DNA of 6,250 bases from Bacteroidota bacterium. GTDB lineage: Bacteria > Bacteroidota > Bacteroidia > Flavobacteriales > Flavobacteriaceae. Position 1 is the first letter of the stretch. Each line of letters opens with the position of its first letter. A program made the translations under genes and the position numbers. Below the pieces are notes generated by a model. It did no database searches, had not been told where the DNA came from, and saw only the letters and a list, made by a program, of their open reading frames with translations. The stretch is from assembly GCA_022560715.1 (NCBI GenBank), contig JADFSQ010000125.1, forward strand, positions 1 to 6,250. Reading direction: 5' to 3'. This document shows, piece after piece, positions 1-5,581 of the stretch.

Positions 1-711
1 GAAATTTTGTCCTAAATACACTTTACGTACCATTTCGTCTTCGGCAAGTTCTTCAGGTTTTCCTGCTTTTAGTATGCTTCCTTCAAACATTAAATACGTT
101 CTGTCTGTAATGGCAAGGGTTTCCTGTACATTGTGGTCAGTTATTAATATCCCAATATTCTTTTTTGTAAGTTTTGCTACAATGCGTTGGATGTCTTCAA
201 CAGCAACGGGATCAACTCCAGCAAAGGGTTCGTCTAATAAAATAAAATTTGGGTCTGTGGCCAAAGCACGAGCAATTTCGGTGCGACGACGCTCACCACC
301 AGAAAGTAAATCGCCTCTATTTTTGCGTATATGACCTAATCCAAATTCTTCGATAAGAGATTCCATTTTATCGATTTGCTCTTTTTTGCTCAATTTGGTC
401 ATTTGTAACACGCTTAAAATATTGTCTTCAACGCTTAATTTTCTGAAAACAGAAGCTTCTTGTGCAAGATATCCAATACCATTTTGTGCACGCTTGTACA
501 TTGGATATTTGGTAATCTCGTTATTATCGAGAAAAATTTTACCTCCATTTGGTTTTATAAGCCCAACAATCATATAAAAGCATGTTGTTTTTCCTGCACC
601 ATTCGGACCAAGAAGTCCAACAATTTCACCTTGATTTACTTCCAACGAAACATCTTTCACAACTTTTCGTCCACTATAGGACTTCATTAAATTATCAGCT
701 CTTAAAATCAT
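1..711 (-). CDS. lptB: LPS export ABC transporter ATP-binding protein LptB, 3'-truncated by the window edge
   Basis: This is the cytoplasmic ATPase of the LptB2FG complex, which extracts lipopolysaccharide from the inner membrane and drives it across the Lpt bridge to the outer membrane. It starts at ATG 711 ([12 protein letters not shown]) and 237 codons are visible without a stop. The last visible residues, VYLGQNF, are the usual near-C-terminal motif, so only a few residues should be missing. Seen in order: Walker [10 protein letters not shown] (35-43), Q-loop Q83, ABC signature LSGGE (136-140), Walker B ILLDEP with catalytic E161 (157-162), D-loop AGVDP (164-168) and H-loop H193. The LSGGERRR and [13 protein letters not shown] stretches are characteristic of LptB rather than other ABC ATPases. 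It is the third gene of the kdsD-tatC-lptB run, separated from tatC by 74 bp. No Shine-Dalgarno sequence or clear promoter of its own is seen, so readthrough from upstream is likely. Membrane partners LptF and LptG are not in the window. Confidence 0.96.
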   Translation of the reverse strand, partial: MILRADNLMKSYSGRKVVKDVSLEVNQGEIVGLLGPNGAGKTTCFYMIVGLIKPNGGKIFLDNNEITKYPMYKRAQNGIGYLAQEASVFRKLSVEDNILSVLQMTKLSKKEQIDKMESLIEEFGLGHIRKNRGDLLSGGERRRTEIARALATDPNFILLDEPFAGVDPVAVEDIQRIVAKLTKKNIGILITDHNVQETLAITDRTYLMFEGSILKAGKPEELAEDEMVRKVYLGQNF

Positions 712-730
712 ATTTGCAATAACGTAATTT

Positions 731-793
731 TTATTTAATTATTGGTTTCAAACACGACCAGTACTCATTAATTTCTTTTACTAGACTATGCAT
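731..793 (-). pseudogene. 20-codon remnant, possibly of an AhpD/carboxymuconolactone-decarboxylase-like gene
   Basis: An ATG at 793 overlaps the end of tatC (ATGCATAG contains the tatC TAG stop) and opens a 20-codon frame ending at TAA 733-731. Its first residues, MHSLVKEINEYWS, resemble the N-terminus (M-x-x-LVKEFNEYRS-like) that I remember for the small AhpD/carboxymuconolactone decarboxylase family protein often encoded between tatC and lptB in Flavobacteriia. The intact protein would be roughly 110-120 residues, so most of the gene would be lost. The last residues (CLKPIIK) carry no catalytic CxxC motif. A large internal deletion joining the two gene ends is one explanation. The alternative is a chance short frame in 74 bp of spacer. 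The identification rests on memory of relatives, not on an alignment. Confidence 0.4.
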
Positions 794-1610
794 GTTGTTT
801 TTCCTTTCTTTTTTGATTTCTGATTACAACTTTTGAAATATAGATACTCACTTGGTATAATATTAATATTGGTATGGCTACAATTATCTGACTTGCAATA
901 TCTGGTGGTGTAATTATAGCAGATAATATTAACACTAAAACTAAAGCATATTTACGATATTTCTTTAAGAATTCAGGCGTTACCAATCCTATTTTAGTTA
1001 AAAAGTAAATTATTATAGGAAGTTCAAATATTAAACCAGATGCTAAAACGGACGCTCTTACTAATCCAATATAAGAACCAATATCTATTTGATTGTCTAC
1101 GACATCAGAAATATTATAATTGGCTAAAAAATTAATGGATAAAGGACATATTATATAGTACCCAAACAATACACCCAGAAAAAATAAAAACGACGAAATG
1201 ATTATAAACCCACGAGAATGTTTGCGCTCATTTTGGTGAAGCCCAGGACTGATAAATTTCCAAAATTGATAAATTACATAGGGAAATGAAATAATAAAAC
1301 CAGCCATAATTGAGGTCCAGATATCGGCAGAAAATTGTCCAGCCATAGTTCGGCTTTGAATAATCATCGGTAACGATTCACCACAAAAACTAGTTTCTAC
1401 ACCAATATAATTGGCAGCTTTACACAAAAAAGAGTAAGTAGGAAAACTCATTTTTAAGGGACCAAAAATAATGACATCAAAAATAAATCTGCTGAATACA
1501 AATGCGATACTTCCAGTAATTAGAATTGCTAATGTTGATCGTATAAGATGCCATCTCAATTCTTCAAGATGGTCGAGAAAAGACATTTCATTAATGTTCT
1601 TTTTTGTCAT
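786..1610 (-). CDS. tatC: Sec-independent (twin-arginine) protein translocase subunit TatC
   Basis: This is the core inner-membrane subunit of the Tat system, which binds the twin-arginine signal peptide and recruits TatA to export folded proteins. It has 274 residues against about 258 in E. coli. Seen: the N-terminal family motif HLEELRWHL (14-22), six hydrophobic segments (about 24-45, 97-120, 133-157, 182-204, 219-234, 240-258), the cytoplasmic-loop motif SPGLHQNERK (121-130) including the conserved Glu of the signal-peptide site, FELP (195-198), and ITPPDIASQ (233-241) leading into the last helix. The first periplasmic loop is longer than in E. coli and contains two cysteines (63 and 76). 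The conserved Leu-Phe/Tyr-Glu of the last helix reads LYQ (251-253). The tail is basic. The ATG overlaps the kdsD stop by one base (TAATG), which indicates translational coupling. TatA/TatB partners are not in the window. Confidence 0.97.
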   Translation of the reverse strand: MTKKNINEMSFLDHLEELRWHLIRSTLAILITGSIAFVFSRFIFDVIIFGPLKMSFPTYSFLCKAANYIGVETSFCGESLPMIIQSRTMAGQFSADIWTSIMAGFIISFPYVIYQFWKFISPGLHQNERKHSRGFIIISSFLFFLGVLFGYYIICPLSINFLANYNISDVVDNQIDIGSYIGLVRASVLASGLIFELPIIIYFLTKIGLVTPEFLKKYRKYALVLVLILSAIITPPDIASQIIVAIPILILYQVSIYISKVVIRNQKRKEKQHA

Positions 1611-2575
1611 TATAAAATACCTTCTTTTATTAAATCATGTAAGTGTACAACACCTGCATAATTCCCTTTTTCTTCAACAAGCAATTGAGTAATACCATAT
1701 TCTTCCATAAGTTCCATTGCTTCAACAGCCATTGCATCAGCTTCAATAGTTTTGGGTTTTGCACTCATAATATCTTTAGCGGTAAGATTGGTAAAATCAT
1801 CGGTCTTGCTTAACATACGGCGTAAATCGCCATCTGTGATAATGCCAATAATTTTGCCATTATCTACTACAGCAGTTACACCAAGCATTTTTTCAGAAAT
1901 CTCTATAATTACCTGTTTAATATTAGTGTCTAACAAAACTTTTGGTTTTTGGTTTACAGAAGACAAGTCCTGAACTCTTAAATATAATTTTTTTCCCAGA
2001 GCACCACCAGGATGATATTTAGCAAAATCATGACTTGAAAAACCCCGTAATTCTAACAAACAAACTGCTAAAGCATCTCCAATAACCAATTGTGCTGTTG
2101 TACTTGTAGTTGGTGCCAGATTATTTGTACAAGCTTCTTTTTCCACATAAGTGTTTAAAACAAAATCTGCTTGCTGCCCAAGAAATGAATCTGGGTTTCC
2201 TGTAATTGCAATCATCTTATTTGGACCATTTTTTATAAGTGGCACTAAAACTTTAATTTCGGGAGTGTCTCCACTTTTAGATATACAAATAACTACATCG
2301 TCTTCTAGAATTAAACCTAAATCGCCATGAATGGCATCTGCCGCATGCATAAAAATTGCAGGTGTTCCTGTAGAATTTAAAGTCGCAACAATCTTATTTG
2401 CTATAATAGCACTTTTTCCAATACCAGTAATAATTACCCTGCCTTTGGAATTATAAATAAGTTGTGTAGCATTTGCAAAATCTTCATTTAATAAATTTGA
2501 GAGATTAGCAATAGCCTTGCTTTCCAAATTGATAGTGTTTTTTGCAATTTTAAGAATAGAATCTATATTATTCAA
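1610..2575 (-). CDS. kdsD: Arabinose-5-phosphate isomerase (KpsF/GutQ/KdsD family), TTG start
   Basis: This cytoplasmic enzyme interconverts D-ribulose 5-phosphate and D-arabinose 5-phosphate, the first step of Kdo synthesis for the LPS inner core. It has 321 residues (E. coli KdsD has 328). A SIS domain (about 35-175) carries TGIGKSA (50-56), AIHGDLG (81-87), SKSGDTPE (99-106), LAPTTSTTAQL (153-163) and HPGGALGK (188-195). Two CBS domains follow (about 204-262 and 267-321; the second opens DIMSAKP). Residues reported as important in E. coli KdsD (Lys59, Glu111, Glu152, His193) correspond to K54, E106, E147 and H188 at a constant offset of five. Position 2575 is TTG; upstream there is an in-frame stop at 2632-2630 and no ATG between, so the start is TTG (or ATT one codon earlier). 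It heads the operon with tatC. Its position beside lptB supports an LPS role rather than a capsule or sugar-alcohol paralogue, although the symbol kpsF is also used for this family. Confidence 0.95.
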   Translation of the reverse strand: MNNIDSILKIAKNTINLESKAIANLSNLLNEDFANATQLIYNSKGRVIITGIGKSAIIANKIVATLNSTGTPAIFMHAADAIHGDLGLILEDDVVICISKSGDTPEIKVLVPLIKNGPNKMIAITGNPDSFLGQQADFVLNTYVEKEACTNNLAPTTSTTAQLVIGDALAVCLLELRGFSSHDFAKYHPGGALGKKLYLRVQDLSSVNQKPKVLLDTNIKQVIIEISEKMLGVTAVVDNGKIIGIITDGDLRRMLSKTDDFTNLTAKDIMSAKPKTIEADAMAVEAMELMEEYGITQLLVEEKGNYAGVVHLHDLIKEGIL

Positions 2576-2600
2576 AATTTGTAATTTATGGTTTGATGGC

Positions 2601-2624
2601 TTTAAAGATTTTACTATCTTTAAA
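2601..2624. repeat. Perfect 9-bp inverted repeat upstream of kdsD
   Basis: TTTAAAGAT (2601-2609) and ATCTTTAAA (2616-2624) form a perfect inverted repeat around a 6-base loop, 26 bases upstream of the kdsD TTG start in the divergent kdsD/recQ region. A related direct copy follows: AAAGATTTTAC at 2604-2614 and AAAGATTCTAC at 2623-2633, with one mismatch at a 19-bp interval. It could be an operator for a dimeric regulator or a hairpin in the kdsD leader. It has no G+C-rich stem, so a transcription terminator is unlikely. Chance is possible in such A+T-rich DNA. Confidence 0.5.
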
Positions 2625-2679
2625 AGATTCTACAAAAAAACAAAAAATAATAATGGAAGTTTAATTAATACGGTAGAAA

Positions 2680-2709
2680 TTGGATAATTATTTTTTTTTT
2701 GTAACTTTA
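2680..2709 (+). promoter_or_regulatory. recQ promoter of the Bacteroidota type (TTG / TAACTTTA)
   Basis: TTG at 2680-2682 and TAACTTTA at 2702-2709 match the Bacteroidota -33 (TTG) and -7 (TAnnTTTG) elements, with a 19-bp spacer and one mismatch at the last base. Transcription would begin near 2714-2717, giving a leader of about 25 bases before the recQ ATG at 2741. A run of ten T residues (2691-2700) fills half the spacer. AAGGG at 2733-2737 ahead of the ATG is at best a weak ribosome binding site. Confidence 0.6.
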
Positions 2710-2740
2710 AGTACAACTAAAATGACTAATTAAGGGATTA

Positions 2741-4942
2741 ATGATTACAAGTGAAATGGGATTGCAAGAAGCGTTAAAAACGTATTTTGGCTTTGATACT
2801 TTTAAAGGTTTGCAGGAAGAGGTAATTAAAAGTGTTATGGCTAATAATAATACTTTTGTTATTATGCCTACTGGAGGCGGTAAATCACTATGTTATCAAT
2901 TACCTGCACTAATGAAAGAAGGAACAGCAATAGTTGTTTCTCCTTTAATTGCTTTAATGAAAAACCAAGTTGATGCCATTAGAGGAGTGTCTAAAGAAGA
3001 TGGTATTGCTCATGTTTTAAATTCATCACTCAACAAAACAGAAGTAAAAAAAGTAAAACAAGATATAGTTGACGGAATTACTAAACTACTCTATGTAGCA
3101 CCAGAATCGCTCACAAAAGAAGAGAATGTCGAGTTTTTAAAATCTCAAAAAATTTCATTCATGGCAATAGACGAAGCACATTGTATTAGTGAATGGGGAC
3201 ACGATTTTAGACCAGAATATAGAAATCTTCGACATATTATTAAACGTATTGGTGATAATATTCCAATGATTGGCTTAACAGCTACTGCAACACCAAAAGT
3301 TCAAGAAGATATTTTAAAAAATTTAGGAATTACAGATGCAAAAACTTTTAAAGCATCATTCAACAGACCAAATTTATATTATGAAGTACGACCTAAAACT
3401 AAAAATGTTGATGCAGATATTATTCGGTTTGTTAAACAAAATGATGGGAAATCAGGAATTATATATTGCTTAAGCAGAAAACGAGTTGAAGAATTAGCAC
3501 AAGTACTTCAGGTAAATGGTATCAAGGCTGTGCCATATCATGCAGGGTTAGATGCTAAAACCAGAGTAAGGCATCAAGATATGTTTTTAATGGAAGATGC
3601 CGATATTGTTGTGGCAACTATTGCTTTCGGAATGGGAATAGACAAACCAGATGTGCGTTTTGTGATTCATCACGATATCCCTAAAAGTATCGAAAGCTAT
3701 TATCAAGAAACAGGTCGTGCAGGTCGTGATGGAGGCGAAGGTCATTGTTTGGCATACTATGCGTATAAGGATATAGAAAAACTTGAAAAGTTTATGTCTG
3801 GAAAACCAGTAGCCGAACAAGAAATCGGTCATGCATTACTACAAGAGGTTGTTGCATTTGCCGAAACATCCATGTCCCGACGGAAATTTATTTTGCATTA
3901 TTTTGGTGAAGAGTTCGATAACGAAACTGGAGAAGGTGGTGATATGGATGACAATATGCGCAATCCTAAAAAGCAAGTTGAAGCTAAAGATGAAGTAAGT
4001 ATTTTAATTGATGTTGTTTCAAAAACAAACGAAACCTATAAAAGTAAAGATTTAGTTAATGTTATTATCGGAAAAGAAAATGCACTAATTAAATCTCATA
4101 AAACCGATACACAACCTTTTTTTGGGATTGGAAATGATAAAAGTGACAAATTTTGGATGGCATTAATTCGTCAGGTTTTAGTAGTGGACTTCTTAAAAAA
4201 AGATATAGAAACCTATGGCGTTTTAAAAATGAAAGATGCTGGCAAAGCCTTTTTAGAAAATCCTTCGTCGTTTATGATGACCGAAGATCATGTGTTCGAT
4301 CAAGAGAGTGACGACAGTATTATAACTAACGTCAAAGGTGGTGGTATTGCAGCAGACCAAAATTTAATGATAATGCTCAAGGATTTACGAAAGCAAAATG
4401 CAAAACGCTTAGGTGTGCCTCCATTTGTAATTTTTCAAGACCCTTCATTAGAAGATATGACGCTTAAATATCCTATTACTTTAGAGGAACTTGCAAATGT
4501 TCATGGCGTTGGAGATGGAAAAGCAAAAAAATATGGAATAGATTTTGTAGAACTTATAAGTGATTATGTTGAAGAAAACGAGATTGAACGCGTTCAGGAT
4601 ATGGTTGTTAAATCTACGGGTTCAAATTCTGCATTAAAGCTGTATATCATTCAAAATATTGATAGAAAATTACCTTTAGACGATATTACTGCAGCTAAAG
4701 GCATGGAAATGCCAGACTTTATTAAGGAAATGGAAGCTATTGTTTTTTCAGGTACTAAACTTAACATATCGTATTGGATTGATGAGATTCTTGACGAAGA
4801 CCAACAAGAAGAGATTCACGACTATTTTATGGAAGCTGAAACCGATAAAATAGATGATGCCATTGAAGAGTTTGAAGGCGATTATGACGATGAAGAACTT
4901 CGATTATATCGTATAAAATTTATAAGTGAAGTGGCGAATTAG
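2741..4942 (+). CDS. recQ: RecQ-family ATP-dependent DNA helicase, zinc-cysteine-less, with C-terminal extension
   Basis: This is a 3'-to-5' superfamily 2 DNA helicase for recombinational repair and restart of stalled forks. It has 733 residues against about 610 in E. coli. Seen: conserved Q25 ahead of motif I, motif I TGGGKS (44-49), motif II DEAH (144-147), the RecQ aromatic loop HCISEWGHDFRPEY (147-160), motif III GLTATATP (178-185), motif IV region GIIYCLSRK (239-247), motif V AFGMGIDKPDVR (295-306) and motif VI QETGRAGRDG (322-331). A zinc-binding region is expected at about 377-412, but it has no cysteine: SRRKFILHYFGEEF is followed by a Gly/Asp/Asn-rich stretch. An RQC winged-helix-like part follows (about 413-515; RQVLVVDFLKKDIETYGVLK), then an HRDC-like domain (about 540-615; LRKQNAKRLGVPPFVIF). 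Residues about 630-733 form an acidic extension resembling the helicase C-terminal helix-turn-helix family. The start is ATG 2741 or ATG 2756. It is transcribed alone. Confidence 0.96.
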   Translation: MITSEMGLQEALKTYFGFDTFKGLQEEVIKSVMANNNTFVIMPTGGGKSLCYQLPALMKEGTAIVVSPLIALMKNQVDAIRGVSKEDGIAHVLNSSLNKTEVKKVKQDIVDGITKLLYVAPESLTKEENVEFLKSQKISFMAIDEAHCISEWGHDFRPEYRNLRHIIKRIGDNIPMIGLTATATPKVQEDILKNLGITDAKTFKASFNRPNLYYEVRPKTKNVDADIIRFVKQNDGKSGIIYCLSRKRVEELAQVLQVNGIKAVPYHAGLDAKTRVRHQDMFLMEDADIVVATIAFGMGIDKPDVRFVIHHDIPKSIESYYQETGRAGRDGGEGHCLAYYAYKDIEKLEKFMSGKPVAEQEIGHALLQEVVAFAETSMSRRKFILHYFGEEFDNETGEGGDMDDNMRNPKKQVEAKDEVSILIDVVSKTNETYKSKDLVNVIIGKENALIKSHKTDTQPFFGIGNDKSDKFWMALIRQVLVVDFLKKDIETYGVLKMKDAGKAFLENPSSFMMTEDHVFDQESDDSIITNVKGGGIAADQNLMIMLKDLRKQNAKRLGVPPFVIFQDPSLEDMTLKYPITLEELANVHGVGDGKAKKYGIDFVELISDYVEENEIERVQDMVVKSTGSNSALKLYIIQNIDRKLPLDDITAAKGMEMPDFIKEMEAIVFSGTKLNISYWIDEILDEDQQEEIHDYFMEAETDKIDDAIEEFEGDYDDEELRLYRIKFISEVAN

Positions 4943-4957
4943 TATCTAGTTTCCCTT

Positions 4958-5007
4958 CAGTCCACAGTTTTCAGTCCCGATAGTTATCGGGAGCAGTATA
5001 CAGTACT
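4958..5007. repeat. CAGTnnn heptad repeats flanking a palindrome, between convergent genes
   Basis: Five CAGT words begin at 4958, 4965, 4972, 4994 and 5001. Within each side they are exactly 7 bases apart: three units to the left and two to the right of TCCCGATAGTTATCGGGA (4975-4992), a palindrome with 8-bp arms and two central bases. It fills the 70-bp gap between the convergent ends of recQ (4942) and the 145-residue gene (5013). I recall similar CAGT-heptad and TCCCGATA palindromes scattered between genes in Flavobacteriia, which would make this a dispersed intergenic repeat. That is memory, not a search. Confidence 0.7.
4975..4992. terminator. Possible bidirectional hairpin terminator between recQ and the small gene
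   Basis: The 18-base palindrome would form a short, G+C-rich stem in RNA from either strand, and it lies 33 bases past the recQ stop and 21 bases past the end of the opposing gene. Position suits a shared terminator. However, no U-tract follows on either strand, so a canonical intrinsic terminator is not shown. It could stabilise 3' ends or have no role. Confidence 0.35.
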
Positions 5008-5012
5008 CATCT

Positions 5013-5450
5013 CTAAAAAGTTTTAAATAAAATCTGATGTTTTTTTGCTTTTAACTCAAGCGTATTTATTATTGATTTATCAATTTTCGAAACCTCATTT
5101 TCCTCAATTTGAAAATCAATTCGTGTAATATATCGATTTGAAATATTTGAATATTCAGATTCAAATTCATCCATATCAGTTTTTAATTTCAATTCAAATT
5201 CATTCCCGATAATCATAAGCGTAGCTCCTTTAATAGTCTTTATTTTAAAAGCACCGACGACAATCGTTTTTAAATAATAAAAACCACCAAGTTCTTTAAC
5301 TGCTAATAACATAACATTTTCATTAGAAATGGCAAAGGCTTCGTCTTTTAATGATTTAATAATATCTTCGGTATAATTATCTACATGTGTTCGTTCCATA
5401 GCACGAATGTTTCCGAAAGCTGCTAAAATCTTATCAAAAGAAAATTTCAT
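5013..5450 (-). CDS. Hypothetical protein, 145 residues, not recognised
   Basis: I do not recognise this family. The start is placed at ATG 5450 (MKFSFDKILAAFGN). A longer frame from TTG 5468 is rejected because that codon lies inside a strong -7 promoter box (5466-5473). The protein has no signal peptide, membrane segment or cysteine. Residues 1-45 look helical (FDKILAAFGNIRAMER, TEDIIKSLKDEAFAI). Residues 57-90 look like a series of beta strands (FYYLKTIVVGAFKIKTIKGATLMIIGNEFELKL in two or three parts), and 106-119 (RYITRIDFQIEENE) and 129-145 give further strands with a basic end. A small cytoplasmic alpha/beta protein is likely. It is a single gene, convergent with recQ and divergent from the chimeric ORF at 5582, with a period-7 repeat array on each side. 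Codon use and A+T content look like those of its neighbours. Confidence 0.75.
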   Translation of the reverse strand: MKFSFDKILAAFGNIRAMERTHVDNYTEDIIKSLKDEAFAISNENVMLLAVKELGGFYYLKTIVVGAFKIKTIKGATLMIIGNEFELKLKTDMDEFESEYSNISNRYITRIDFQIEENEVSKIDKSIINTLELKAKKHQILFKTF

Positions 5451-5465
5451 ACAATTTATTTTGAG

Positions 5466-5499
5466 CAAAACTAATTAAACTTTTAAGAGAAAACTGCAA
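5466..5499 (-). promoter_or_regulatory. Promoter of the 145-residue gene (TAGTTTTG -7 box)
   Basis: On the minus strand TAGTTTTG (5473-5466) is a full match to the Bacteroidota -7 element TAnnTTTG. Transcription would begin near 5459-5461, about ten bases ahead of ATG 5450. A TTG at 5499-5497 could serve as the -33 element, but the spacer of 23 bases is long. This TTG falls at the edge of the first AAATCGT heptad unit. Confidence 0.6.
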
Positions 5500-5553
5500 A
5501 TCGTAAATCAAAAATCATAATTCGTAACTCATAATTCATAAATCGTAAATCAT
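5498..5553. repeat. Eight tandem heptad units, consensus AAATC(A/G)T
   Basis: Eight 7-base units run in perfect phase from 5498 to 5553: AAATCGT, AAATCAA, AAATCAT, AATTCGT, AACTCAT, AATTCAT, AAATCGT, AAATCAT. AA at the first two positions and TC at the fourth and fifth positions are invariant; the third and sixth positions vary. The array fills most of the 131-bp gap between two divergent starts (5450 and 5582) and ends 3 bases before the -7 box of the plus-strand gene. No inverted symmetry and no coding frame is seen in it. The unit differs from the CAGTnnn repeat near 4958, but the period is the same. Confidence 0.85.
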
Positions 5554-5556
5554 TAT

Positions 5557-5564
5557 TATATTTG
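5557..5564 (+). promoter_or_regulatory. -7 promoter box TATATTTG ahead of the 126-residue ORF
   Basis: TATATTTG fully matches TAnnTTTG. The predicted start of transcription (about 5570-5572) leaves a leader of only about ten bases before ATG 5582. At the expected -33 position (5535-5537) the sequence is TTC, within the sixth heptad unit, so the upstream element is one base off consensus and is supplied by the repeat array. Confidence 0.65.
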
Positions 5565-5581
5565 CAATCAAAATTAAAACA

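Noticed and set aside
74..690. Several plus-strand open frames (about 74-334, 386-577, 460-690)
   Set aside because: They are antisense to lptB, whose full set of ABC motifs is on the minus strand, and their translations show no family resemblance.
1471..1973. Plus-strand open frames at 1471-1692 and 1752-1973
   Set aside because: They are antisense to tatC and kdsD, which are clearly coding on the minus strand; there is no promoter or recognisable product.
2641..2650. -7 box of the kdsD operon on the minus strand (TATTTTTTG)
   Set aside because: There is one T too many between TA and G for TAnnTTTG and no TTG at the right distance upstream. It may still be the promoter, but it cannot be supported.
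3587..3832. Minus-strand open frame of 81 codons inside recQ
   Set aside because: It is antisense to the motif V-VI region of recQ, where strong protein conservation explains the open frame.
4958..5007. Insertion-sequence end or attachment site
   Set aside because: There is no transposase or integrase in the window, no target duplication, and no long terminal inverted repeat beyond the 8-bp palindrome arms.
5451..5468. Longer start (TTG 5468) for the 145-residue gene
   Set aside because: The TTG is within the TAGTTTTG -7 box, so a transcript from that promoter would begin downstream of it; ATG 5450 fits.
5498..5553. CRISPR array
   Set aside because: Units are 7 bases with no spacers, and no cas gene is nearby.
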